Positions 52,001-63,097 of a stretch of DNA of 64,000 nucleotides are shown piece by piece. The first letter of the stretch is position 1. Each line of letters opens with the position of its first letter. A program made the translations under genes and the position numbers. Source of the DNA: Marthasterias glacialis (taxonomy: Eukaryota; Echinodermata; Asteroidea; Forcipulatida; Asteriidae); the NCBI GenBank assembly GCA_911728455.2, contig CAJVRT020000006.1, positions 62,001 to 126,000 on the forward strand. Reading direction: 5' to 3'. A model generated the notes under the pieces. The model searched no databases, was not told where the DNA came from, and saw only the letters and a program-made list of their open reading frames with translations.

Positions 52001-55000
52001 AGGGCCCTTCTTTTTGGGCCCAAAAACCGAAAAAGTCACCGTTACCCCCCCTTGAGAGATTTTCAATTTTGGACCAAAATTTCAAAGTCGTTTTTGCTCT
52101 ACCAACTCAAGAGGGAACCTCCCCCGACCCCAGCCCTACACTTTGCAGGTCCGGATCTGCCTTAGTTTGGAAAATATCCACGATTTTAGGGCCCTTCTTT
52201 TTGGGCCCAAAAACCGAAAAAGTCACCGTTACCCCCCCCTTGAGAGATTTTCAATTTTGGACCAAAATTTCAAAGTCGTTTTTGCTCTACCAACTCAAGA
52301 GGGAACCTCCCCCGACCCCAGCCCTACACTTTGCAGGTCCGGATCTGCCTTAGTTTGGAAAATATCCACGATTTTAGGGCCCTTCTTTTTGGGCCCAAAA
52401 ACCGAAAAAGTCACCGTTACCCCCCCTTGAGAGATTTTCAATTTTGGACCAAAATTTCAAAGTCGTTTTTGCTCTACCAACTCAAGAGGGAACCTCCCCC
52501 GACCCCAGCCCTACACTTTGCAGGTCCGGATCTGCCTTAGTTTGGAAAATATCCACGATTTTAGGGCCCTTCTTTTTGGGCCCAAAAACCGAAAAAGTCA
52601 CCGTTACCCCCCCTTGAGAGATTTTCAATTTTGGACCAAAATTTCAAAGTCGTTTTTGCTCTACCAACTCAAGAGAGAACCTCCCCCGACCCCAGCCCTA
52701 CACTTTGCAGGTCCGGATCTGCCTTAGTTTGGAAAATATCCACGATTTTAGGGCCCTTCTTTTTGGGCCCAAAAACCGAAAAAGTCACCGTTACCCCCCC
52801 TTGAGAGATTTTCAATTTTGGACCAAAATTTCAAAGTCGTTTTTGCTCTACCAACTCAAGAGGGAACCTCCCCCGACCCCAGCCCTACACTTTGCAGGTC
52901 CGGATCTGCCTTAGTTTGGAAAATATCCACGATTTTAGGGCCCTTCTTTTTGGGCCCAAAAACCGAAAAAGTCACCGTTACCCCCCCTTGAGAGATTTTC
53001 AATTTTGGACCAAAATTTCAAAGTCGTTTTTGCTCTACCAACTCAAGAGGGAACCTCCCCCGACCCCAGCCCTACACTTTGCAGGTCCGGATCTGCCTTA
53101 GTTTGGAAAATATCCACGATTTTAGGGCCCTTCTTTTTGGGCCCAAAAACCGAAAAAGTCACCGTTACCCCCCCTTGAGAGATTTTCAATTTTGGACCAA
53201 AATTTCAAAGTCGTTTTTGCTCTACCAACTCAAGAGGGAACCTCCCCCGACCCCAGCCCTACACTTTGCAGGTCCGGATCTGCCTTAGTTTGGAAAATAT
53301 CCACGATTTTAGGGCCCTTCTTTTTGGGCCCAAAAACCGAAAAAGTCACCGTTACCCCCCCTTGAGAGATTTTCAATTTTGGACCAAAATTTCAAAGTCG
53401 TTTTTGCTCTACCAACTCAAGAGGGAACCTCCCCCGACCCCAGCCCTACACTTTGCAGGTCCGGATCTGCCTTAGTTTGGAAAATATCCACGATTTTAGG
53501 GCCCTTCTTTTTGGGCCCAAAAACCGAAAAAGTCACCGTTACCCCCCCCTTGAGAGATTTTCAATTTTGGACCAAAATTTCAAAGTCGTTTTTGCTCTAC
53601 CAACTCAAGAGGGAACCTCCCCCGACCCCAGCCCTACACTTTGCAGGTCCGGATCTGCCTTAGTTTGGAAAATATCCACGATTTTAGGGCCCTTCTTTTT
53701 GGGCCCAAAAACCGAAAAAGTCACCGTTACCCCCCCCTTGAGAGATTTTCAATTTTGGACCAAAATTTCAAAGTCGTTTTTGCTCTACCAACTCAAGAGG
53801 GAACCTCCCCCGACCCCAGCCCTACACTTTGCAGGTCCGGATCTGCCTTAGTTTGGAAAATATCCACGATTTTAGGGCCCTTCTTTTTGGGCCCAAAAAC
53901 CGAAAAAGTCACCGTTACCCCCCCTTGAGAGATTTTCAATTTTGGACCAAAATTTCAAAGTCGTTTTTGCTCTACCAACTCAAGAGGGAACCTCCCCCGA
54001 CCCCAGCCCTACACTTTGCAGGTCCGGATCTGCCTTAGTTTGGAAAATATCCACGATTTTAAGGCCCTTCTTTTTGGGCCCAAAAACCGAAAAAGTCACC
54101 GTTACCCCCCCTTGAGAGATTTTCAATTTTGGACCAAAATTTCAAAGTCGTTTTTGCTCTACCAACTCAAGAGGGAACCTCCCCCGACCCCAGCCCTACA
54201 CTTTGCAGGTCCGGATCTGCCTTAGTTTGGAAAATATCCACGATTTTAGGGCCCTTCTTTTTGGGCCCAAAAACCGAAAAAGTCACCGTTACCCCCCCTT
54301 GAGAGATTTTCAATTTTGGACCAAAATTTCAAAGTCGTTTTTGCTCTACCAACTCAAGAGGGAACCTCCCCCGACCCCAGCCCTACACTTTGCAGGTCCG
54401 GATCTGCCTTAGTTTGGAAAATATCCACGATTTTAGGGCCCTTCTTTTTGGGCCCAAAAACCGAAAAAGTCACCGTTACCCCCCCTTGAGAGATTTTCAA
54501 TTTTGGACCAAAATTTCAAAGTCGTTTTTGCTCTACCAACTCAAGAGAGAACCTCCCCCGACCCCAGCCCTACACTTTGCAGGTCCGGATCTGCCTTAGT
54601 TTGGAAAATATCCACGATTTTAGGGCCCTTCTTTTTGGGCCCAAAAACCGAAAAAGTCACCGTTACCCCCCCTTGAGAGATTTTCAATTTTGGACCAAAA
54701 TTTCAAAGTCGTTTTTGCTCTACCAACTCAAGAGAGAACCTCCCCCGACCCCAGCCCTACACTTTGCAGGTCCGGATCTGCCTTAGTTTGGAAAATATCC
54801 ACGATTTTAGGGCCCTTCCTTTTGGGCCCAAAAACCGAAAAAGTCACCGTTACCCCCCCTTGAGAGATTTTCAATTTTGGACCAAAATTTCAAAGTCGTT
54901 TTTGCTCTACCAACTCAAGAGGGAACCTCCCCCGACCCCAGCCCTACACTTTGCAGGTCCGGATCTGCCTTAGTTTGGAAAATATCCACGATTTTAGGGC

Positions 55001-55796
55001 CCTTCTTTTTGGGCCCAAAAACCGAAAAAGTCACCGTTACCCCCCCTTGAGAGATTTTCAATTTTGGACCAAAATTTCAAAGTCGTTTTTGCTCTACCAA
55101 CTCAAGAGGGAACCTCCCCCGACCCCAGCCCTACACTTTGCAGGTCCGGATCTGCCTTAGTTTGGAAAATATCCACGATTTTAGGGCCCTTCTTTTTGGG
55201 CCCAAAAACCGAAAAAGTCACCGTTACCCCCCCTTGAGAGATTTTCAATTTTGGACCAAAATTTCAAAGTCGTTTTTGCTCTACCAACTCAAGAGGGAAC
55301 CTCCCCCGACCCCAGCCCTACACTTTGCAGGTCCGGATCTGCCTTAGTTTGGAAAATATCCACGATTTTAGGGCCCTTCTTTTTGGGCCCAAAAACCGAA
55401 AAAGTCACCGTTACCCCCCCTTGAGAGATTTTCAATTTTGGACCAAAATTTCAAAGTCGTTTTTGCTCTACCAACTCAAGAGGGAACCTCCCCCGACCCC
55501 AGCCCTACACTTTGCAGGTCCGGATCTGCCTTAGTTTGGAAAATATCCACGATTTTAGGGCCCTTCTTTTTGGGCCCAAAAACCGAAAAAGTCACCGTTA
55601 CCCCCCCTTGAGAGATTTTCAATTTTGGACCAAAATTTCAAAGTCGTTTTTGCTCTACCAACTCAAGAGGGAACCTCCCCCGACCCCAGCCCTACACTTT
55701 GCAGGTCCGGATCTGCCTTAGTTTGGAAAATATCCACGATTTTAGGGCCCTTCTTTTTGGGCCCAAAAACCGAAAAAGTCACCGTTACCCCCCCCT
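49057..55796 (+). repeat. Region with recurrent C8 monomers
   Basis: Eight-C (188-bp) monomers start at 49057, 50367, 51116, 52052, 53362, 53550 and 55608. In the intervals between them all monomers are 187 bp. The spacings are 7, 4, 5, 7, 1 and 11 monomers, with two 1310-bp steps (49057-50367, 52052-53362). G3A (TTAAGAG) appears at the start of this region near 49059. Substitutions are sparse: CTTCCTTTTGG near 54817 and TTAAGGCCC near 54062. Confidence 0.75.
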
Positions 55797-56340
55797 TGAG
55801 AGATTTTCAATTTTGGACCAAAATTTCAAAGTCGTTTTTGCTCTACCAACTCAAGAGGGAACCTCCCCCGACCCCAGCCCTACACTTTGCAGGTCCGGAT
55901 CTGCCTTAGTTTGGAAAATATCCACGATTTTAGGGCCCTTCTTTTTGGGCCCAAAAACCGAAAAAGTCACCGTTACCCCCCCTTGAGAGATTTTCAATTT
56001 TGGACCAAAATTTCAAAGTCGTTTTTGCTCTACCAACTCAAGAGGGAACCTCCCCCGACCCCAGCCCTACACTTTGCAGGTCCGGATCTGCCTTAGTTTG
56101 GAAAATATCCACGATTTTAGGGCCCTTCTTTTTGGGCCCAAAAACCGAAAAAGTCACCGTTACCCCCCCTTGAGAGATTTTCAATTTTGGACCAAAATTT
56201 CAAAGTCGTTTTTGCTCTACCAACTCAAGAGGGAACCTCCCCCGACCCCAGCCCTACACTTTGCAGGTCCGGATCTGCCTTAGTTTGGAAAATATCCACG
56301 ATTTTAGGGCCCTTCTTTTTGGGCCCAAAAACCGAAAAAG

Positions 56341-56365
56341 TCCCCGGTAACCCCCCCCCCCCCCC
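56341..56365 (+). repeat. Disrupted junction with C15 tract
   Basis: The usual GTCACCGTTAC before the C tract reads GTCCCCGGTAAC, followed by fifteen C. Several changes packed beside a long homopolymer look like either a mutational slippage scar or local consensus error. It marks the left boundary of the indel-free block. Confidence 0.8.
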
Positions 56366-59300
56366 TTGAGAGATTTTCAATTTTGGACCAAAATTTCAAA
56401 GTCGTTTTTGCTCTACCAACTCAAGAGAGAACCTCCCCCGACCCCAGCCCTACACTTTGCAGGTCCGGATCTGCCTTAGTTTGGAAAATATCCACGATTT
56501 TAGGGCCCTTCTTTTTGGGCCCAAAAACCGAAAAAGTCACCGTTACCCCCCCTTGAGAGATTTTCAATTTTGGACCAAAATTTCAAAGTCGTTTTTGCTC
56601 TACCAACTCAAGAGGGAACCTCCCCCGACCCCAGCCCTACACTTTGCAGGTCCGGATCTGCCTTAGTTTGGAAAATATCCACGATTTTAGGGCCCTTCTT
56701 TTTGGGCCCAAAAACCGAAAAAGTCACCGTTACCCCCCCTTGAGAGATTTTCAATTTTGGACCAAAATTTCAAAGTCGTTTTTGCTCTACCAACTCAAGA
56801 GGGAACCTCCCCCGACCCCAGCCCTACACTTTGCAGGTCCGGATCTGCCTTAGTTTGGAAAATATCCACGATTTTAGGGCCCTTCTTTTTGGGCCCAAAA
56901 ACCGAAAAAGTCACCGTTACCCCCCCTTGAGAGATTTTCAATTTTGGACCAAAATTTCAAAGTCGTTTTTGCTCTACCAACTCAAGAGGGAACCTCCCCC
57001 GACCCCAGCCCTACACTTTGCAGGTCCGGATCTGCCTTAGTTTGGAAAATATCCACGATTTTAGGGCCCTTCTTTTTGGGCCCAAAAACCGAAAAAGTCA
57101 CCGTTACCCCCCCTTGAGAGATTTAAAATTTTGGACCAAAATTTCAAAGTCGTTTTTGCTCTACCAACTCAAGAGAGAACCTCCCCCGACCCCAGCCCTA
57201 CACTTTGCAGGTCCGGATCTGCCTTAGTTTGGAAAATATCCACGATTTTAGGGCCCTTCTTTTTGGGCCCAAAAACCGAAAAAGTCACCGTTACCCCCCC
57301 TTGAGAGATTTTCAATTTTGGACCAAAATTTCAAAGTCGTTTTTGCTCTACCAACTCAAGAGGGAACCTCCCCCGACCCCAGCCCTACACTTTGCAGGTC
57401 CGGATCTGCCTTAGTTTGGAAAATATCCACGATTTTAGGGCCCTTCTTTTTGGGCCCAAAAACCGAAAAAGTCACCGTTACCCCCCCTTGAGAGATTTTC
57501 AATTTTGGACCAAAATTTCAAAGTCGTTTTTGCTCTACCAACTCAAGAGGGAACCTCCCCCGACCCCAGCCCTACACTTTGCAGGTCCGGATCTGCCTTA
57601 GTTTGGAAAATATCCACGATTTTAGGGCCCTTCTTTTTGGGCCCAAAAACCGAAAAAGTCACCGTTACCCCCCCTTGAGAGATTTTCAATTTTGGACCAA
57701 AATTTCAAAGTCGTTTTTGCTCTACCAACTCAAGAGGGAACCTCCCCCGACCCCAGCCCTACACTTTGCAGGTCCGGATCTGCCTTAGTTTGGAAAATAT
57801 CCACGATTTTAGGGCCCTTCTTTTTGGGCCCCAAAACCGAAAAAGTCACCGTTACCCCCCCTTGAAAGATTTTCAATTTTGGACCAAAATTTCAAAGTCG
57901 TTTTTGCTCTACCAACTCAAGAGAGAACCTCCCCCGACCCCAGCCCTACACTTTGCAGGTCCGGATCTGCCTTAGTTTGGAAAATATCCACGATTTTAGG
58001 GCCCTTCTTTTTGGGCCCAAAAACCGAAAAAGTCACCGTTACCCCCCCTTGAGAGATTTTCAATTTTGGACCAAAATTTCAAAGTCGTTTTTGCTCTACC
58101 AACTCAAGAGGGAACCTCCCCCGACCCCAGCCCTACACTTTGCAGGTCCGGATCTGCCTTAGTTTGGAAAATATCCACGATTTTAGGGCCCTTCTTTTTG
58201 GGCCCAAAAACCGAAAAAGTCACCGTTACCCCCCCTTGAGAGATTTTCAATTTTGGACCAAAATTTCAAAGTCGTTTTTGCTCTACCAACTCAAGAGGGA
58301 ACCTCCCCCGACCCCAGCCCTACACTTTGCAGGTCCGGATCTGCCTTAGTTTGGAAAATATCCACGATTTTAGGGCCCTTCTTTTTGGGCCCAAAAACCG
58401 AAAAAGTCACCGTTACCCCCCCTTGAGAGATTTAAAATTTTGGACCAAAATTTCAAAGTCGTTTTTGCTCTACCAACTCAAGAGAGAACCTCCCCCGACC
58501 CCAGCCCTACACTTTGCAGGTCCGGATCTGCCTTAGTTTGGAAAATATCCACGATTTTAGGGCCCTTCTTTTTGGGCCCAAAAACCGAAAAAGTCACCGT
58601 TACCCCCCCTTGAGAGATTTTCAATTTTGGACCAAAATTTCAAAGTCGTTTTTGCTCTACCAACTCAAGAGGGAACCTCCCCCGACCCCAGCCCTACACT
58701 TTGCAGGTCCGGATCTGCCTTAGTTTGGAAAATATCCACGATTTTAGGGCCCTTCTTTTTGGGCCCAAAAACCGAAAAAGTCACCGTTACCCCCCCTTGA
58801 GAGATTTTCAATTTTGGACCAAAATTTCAAAGTCGTTTTTGCTCTACCAACTCAAGAGGGAACCTCCCCCGACCCCAGCCCTACACTTTGCAGGTCCGGA
58901 TCTGCCTTAGTTTGGAAAATATCCACGATTTTAGGGCCCTTCTTTTTGGGCCCAAAAACCGAAAAAGTCACCGTTACCCCCCCTTGAGAGATTTTCAATT
59001 TTGGACCAAAATTTCAAAGTCGTTTTTGCTCTACCAACTCAAGAGGGAACCTCCCCCGACCCCAGCCCTACACTTTGCAGGTCCGGATCTGCCTTAGTTT
59101 GGAAAATATCCACGATTTTAGGGCCCTTCTTTTTGGGCCCAAAAACCGAAAAAGTCACCGTTACCCCCCCTTGAGAGATTTTCAATTTTGGACCAAAATT
59201 TCAAAGTCGTTTTTGCTCTACCAACTCAAGAGGGAACCTCCCCCGACCCCAGCCCTACACTTTGCAGGTCCGGATCTGCCTTAGTTTGGAAAATATCCAC

Positions 59301-62300
59301 GATTTTAGGGCCCTTCTTTTTGGGCCCAAAAACCGAAAAAGTCACCGTTACCCCCCCTTGAGAGATTTAAAATTTTGGACCAAAATTTCAAAGTCGTTTT
59401 TGCTCTACCAACTCAAGAGAGAACCTCCCCCGACCCCAGCCCTACACTTTGCAGGTCCGGATCTGCCTTAGTTTGGAAAATATCCACGATTTTAGGGCCC
59501 TTCTTTTTGGGCCCAAAAACCGAAAAAGTCACCGTTACCCCCCCTTGAGAGATTTTCAATTTTGGACCAAAATTTCAAAGTCGTTTTTGCTCTACCAACT
59601 CAAGAGGGAACCTCCCCCGACCCCAGCCCTACACTTTGCAGGTCCGGATCTGCCTTAGTTTGGAAAATATCCACGATTTTAGGGCCCTTCTTTTTGGGCC
59701 CAAAAACCGAAAAAGTCACCGTTACCCCCCCTTGAGAGATTTTCAATTTTGGACCAAAATTTCAAAGTCGTTTTTGCTCTACCAACTCAAGAGGGAACCT
59801 CCCCCGACCCCAGCCCTACACTTTGCAGGTCCGGATCTGCCTTAGTTTGGAAAATATCCACGATTTTAGGGCCCTTCTTTTTGGGCCCAAAAACCGAAAA
59901 AGTCACCGTTACCCCCCCTTGAGAGATTTTCAATTTTGGACCAAAATTTCAAAGTCGTTTTTGCTCTACCAACTCAAGAGGGAACCTCCCCCGACCCCAG
60001 CCCTACACTTTGCAGGTCCGGATCTGCCTTAGTTTGGAAAATATCCACGATTTTAGGGCCCTTCTTTTTGGGCCCAAAAACCGAAAAAGTCACCGTTACC
60101 CCCCCTTGAGAGATTTTCAATTTTGGACCAAAATTTCAAAGTCGTTTTTGCTCTACCAACTCAAGAGGGAACCTCCCCCGACCCCAGCCCTACACTTTGC
60201 AGGTCCGGATCTGCCTTAGTTTGGAAAATATCCACGATTTTAGGGCCCTTCTTTTTGGGCCCAAAAACCGAAAAAGTCACCGTTACCCCCCCTTGAGAGA
60301 TTTTCAATTTTGGACCAAAATTTCAAAGTCGTTTTTGCTCTACCAACTCAAGAGGGAACCTCCCCCGACCCCAGCCCTACACTTTGCAGGTCCGGATCTG
60401 CCTTAGTTTGGAAAATATCCACGATTTTAGGGCCCTTCTTTTTGGGCCCAAAAACCGAAAAAGTCACCGTTACCCCCCCTTGAGAGATTTTCAATTTTGG
60501 ACCAAAATTTCAAAGTCGTTTTTGCTCTACCAACTCAAGAGGGAACCTCCCCCGACCCCAGCCCTACACTTTGCAGGTCCGGATCTGCCTTAGTTTGGAA
60601 AATATCCACGATTTTAGGGCCCTTCTTTTTGGGCCCAAAAACCGAAAAAGTCACCGTTACCCCCCCTTGAGAGATTTTCAATTTTGGACCAAAATTTCAA
60701 AGTCGTTTTTGCTCTACCAACTCAAGAGGGAACCTCCCCCGACCCCAGCCCTACACTTTGCAGGTCCGGATCTGCCTTAGTTTGGAAAATATCCACGATT
60801 TTAGGGCCCTTCTTTTTGGGCCCAAAAACCGAAAAAGTCACCGTTACCCCCCCTTGAGAGATTTAAAATTTTGGACCAAAATTTCAAAGTCGTTTTTGCT
60901 CTACCAACTCAAGAGGGAACCTCCCCCGACCCCAGCCCTACACTTTGCAGGTCCGGATCTGCCTTAGTTTGGAAAATATCCACGATTTTAGGGCCCTTCT
61001 TTTTGGGCCCAAAAACCGAAAAAGTCACCGTTACCCCCCCTTGAGAGATTTAAAATTTTGGACCAAAATTTCAAAGTCGTTTTTGCTCTACCAACTCAAG
61101 AGAGAACCTCCCCCGACCCCAGCCCTACACTTTGCAGGTCCGGATCTGCCTTAGTTTGGAAAATATCCACGATTTTAGGGCCCTTCTTTTTGGGCCCAAA
61201 AACCGAAAAAGTCACCGTTACCCCCCCTTGAGAGATTTTCAATTTTGGACCAAAATTTCAAAGTCGTTTTTGCTCTACCAACTCAAGAGGGAACCTCCCC
61301 CGACCCCAGCCCTACACTTTGCAGGTCCGGATCTGCCTTAGTTTGGAAAATATCCACGATTTTAGGGCCCTTCTTTTTGGGCCCAAAAACCGAAAAAGTC
61401 ACCGTTACCCCCCCTTGAGAGATTTTCAATTTTGGACCAAAATTTCAAAGTCGTTTTTGCTCTACCAACTCAAGAGGGAACCTCCCCCGACCCCAGCCCT
61501 ACACTTTGCAGGTCCGGATCTGCCTTAGTTTGGAAAATATCCACGATTTTAGGGCCCTTCTTTTTGGGCCCAAAAACCGAAAAAGTCACCGTTACCCCCC
61601 CTTGAGAGATTTTCAATTTTGGACCAAAATTTCAAAGTCGTTTTTGCTCTACCAACTCAAGAGGGAACCTCCCCCGACCCCAGCCCTACACTTTGCAGGT
61701 CCGGATCTGCCTTAGTTTGGAAAATATCCACGATTTTAGGGCCCTTCTTTTTGGGCCCAAAAACCGAAAAAGTCACCGTTACCCCCCCTTGAGAGATTTA
61801 AAATTTTGGACCAAAATTTCAAAGTCGTTTTTGCTCTACCAACTCAAGAGGGAACCTCCCCCGACCCCAGCCCTACACTTTGCAGGTCCGGATCTGCCTT
61901 AGTTTGGAAAATATCCACGATTTTAGGGCCCTTCTTTTTGGGCCCAAAAACCGAAAAAGTCACCGTTACCCCCCCTTGAGAGATTTTCAATTTTGGACCA
62001 AAATTTCAAAGTCGTTTTTGCTCTACCAACTCAAGAGGGAACCTCCCCCGACCCCAGCCCTACACTTTGCAGGTCCGGATCTGCCTTAGTTTGGAAAATA
62101 TCCACGATTTTAGGGCCCTTCTTTTTGGGCCCAAAAACCGAAAAAGTCACCGTTACCCCCCCTTGAGAGATTTTCAATTTTGGACCAAAATTTCAAAGTC
62201 GTTTTTGCTCTACCAACTCAAGAGGGAACCTCCCCCGACCCCAGCCCTACACTTTGCAGGTCCGGATCTGCCTTAGTTTGGAAAATATCCACGATTTTAG

Positions 62301-62923
62301 GGCCCTTCTTTTTGGGCCCAAAAACCGAAAAAGTCACCGTTACCCCCCCTTGAGAGATTTTCAATTTTGGACCAAAATTTCAAAGTCGTTTTTGCTCTAC
62401 CAACTCAAGAGGGAACCTCCCCCGACCCCAGCCCTACACTTTGCAGGTCCGGATCTGCCTTAGTTTGGAAAATATCCACGATTTTAGGGCCCTTCTTTTT
62501 GGGCCCAAAAACCGAAAAAGTCACCGTTACCCCCCCTTGAGAGATTTTCAATTTTGGACCAAAATTTCAAAGTCGTTTTTGCTCTACCAACTCAAGAGGG
62601 AACCTCCCCCGACCCCAGCCCTACACTTTGCAGGTCCGGATCTGCCTTAGTTTGGAAAATATCCACGATTTTAGGGCCCTTCTTTTTGGGCCCAAAAACC
62701 GAAAAAGTCACCGTTACCCCCCCTTGAGAGATTTTCAATTTTGGACCAAAATTTCAAAGTCGTTTTTGCTCTACCAACTCAAGAGGGAACCTCCCCCGAC
62801 CCCAGCCCTACACTTTGCAGGTCCGGATCTGCCTTAGTTTGGAAAATATCCACGATTTTAGGGCCCTTCTTTTTGGGCCCAAAAACCGAAAAAGTCACCG
62901 TTACCCCCCCTTGAGAGATTTTC

Positions 62924-62940
62924 AATTTTGGACCAAAATT
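62924..62940. other. 17-bp dyad in monomer (positions 14-30)
   Basis: Seen: AATTTTGG, a central A, then CCAAAATT form a perfect inverted repeat with 8-bp arms and a one-base centre. The example is in the representative monomer, and nearly every copy has it. The exceptions include the TC12-13AA copies, which keep the dyad but change its left flank, and scattered point mutants (for example 6798, 11266, 14643, 43647). Inferred: such dyads are candidates for cruciform extrusion or for binding a dimeric protein. No known binding motif is recognised. Confidence 0.75.
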
Positions 62941-62976
62941 TCAAAGTCGTTTTTGCTCTACCAACTCAAGAGGGAA

Positions 62977-62995
62977 CCTCCCCCGACCCCAGCCC
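62977..62995 (-). other. G-run cluster on minus strand (G-quadruplex candidate)
   Basis: Seen: positions 67-85 of each monomer read CCTCCCCCGACCCCAGCCC, so the minus strand has runs of 3, 4, 5 and 2 G separated by loops of 2, 2 and 1 bases. Known: four closely spaced G runs can form a G-quadruplex, and the C strand an i-motif. The fourth run has only two G, so a canonical three-tetrad structure needs a bulge or a two-tetrad fold. The block is present in essentially all 341 monomers. Formation in the cell is not shown by sequence. Confidence 0.5.
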
Positions 62996-63047
62996 TACAC
63001 TTTGCAGGTCCGGATCTGCCTTAGTTTGGAAAATATCCACGATTTTA

Positions 63048-63067
63048 GGGCCCTTCTTTTTGGGCCC
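63048..63067. other. GGGCCC/GGGCCC stem-loop (positions 138-157)
   Basis: Seen: GGGCCC, an 8-base pyrimidine loop TTCTTTTT, then GGGCCC again. Because GGGCCC is self-complementary, the two blocks can pair as a 6-bp all-GC stem with an 8-base loop on either strand. A frequent variant, C157A, removes the outermost pair. It is common left of 33.4 kb, and I found none to the right. Function is unknown; a structured transcript or a single-strand hairpin is possible. Confidence 0.6.
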
Positions 63068-63072
63068 AAAAA
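63057..63072. other. 16-bp perfect palindrome (positions 147-162)
   Basis: Seen: TTTTTGGGCCCAAAAA is identical to its reverse complement. It overlaps the second arm of the GGGCCC stem-loop, so two alternative secondary structures compete for the same bases. Variants C157A, A159C (15524, 18148) and A162T (19278, 20026) break its symmetry. Confidence 0.7.
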
Positions 63073-63090
63073 CCGAAAAAGTCACCGTTA

Positions 63091-63097
63091 CCCCCCC
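63091..63097 (+). repeat. Length-variable C tract (consensus C7, positions 181-187)
   Basis: The monomer ends in seven C. Across the window the tract is C7 in most copies, C6 or C8 in many, C9 or C10 in a few, and 12 to 20 C in a handful, listed separately. It accounts for most length changes in the array. Because 187 leaves remainder 1 on division by 3, each change in tract length also alters which reading frame runs on into the next monomer. That explains the occasional longer open frames. Replication slippage is the likely cause, and sequencing homopolymer error is an alternative. Confidence 0.85.

Larger units (their letters stand above)
62911..63097 (+). repeat. Representative consensus satellite monomer
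   Basis: This copy is a clean example of the consensus and serves as the coordinate key for all variants listed. Position 1 is the first T of TTGAGAG. Landmarks are TTTTGGACCAAAA at 16-28, AAAGTCG at 33-39, CTCAAGAGGGAACC at 55-68, the C-rich block at 67-85, TTTGCAGG at 91-98, TCCGGA at 99-104, CCACGATTTT at 127-136, GGGCCC at 138-143 and again at 152-157, GTCACCG at 171-177 and C7 at 181-187. Restriction sites visible once or twice per monomer are TCCGGA (once) and GGGCCC (twice, 14 bp apart). Digestion at the first would be expected to give a 187-bp ladder. The unit has neither ATG nor CAT. No internal promoter, terminator or protein-coding signal is visible. Confidence 0.95.

Noticed and set aside
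63057-63072. Palindrome as a transcription terminator or operator
   Set aside because: It is present in every monomer without an adjacent gene, so a regulatory call has no support.
62911-63097. CENP-B box in the monomer
   Set aside because: The closest stretch is on the minus strand near positions 155-170 (TTTCGGTTTTTGGGCCC). It has TTCG but lacks the required central A and the CGGG at the correct spacing.
62911-63097. tRNA-derived SINE or Pol III promoter (A and B boxes)
   Set aside because: GGTCCGGATC superficially recalls a B box, but the core GTTCGANNC is absent. There is no A box at the proper distance and no poly-A tail or target-site duplication.
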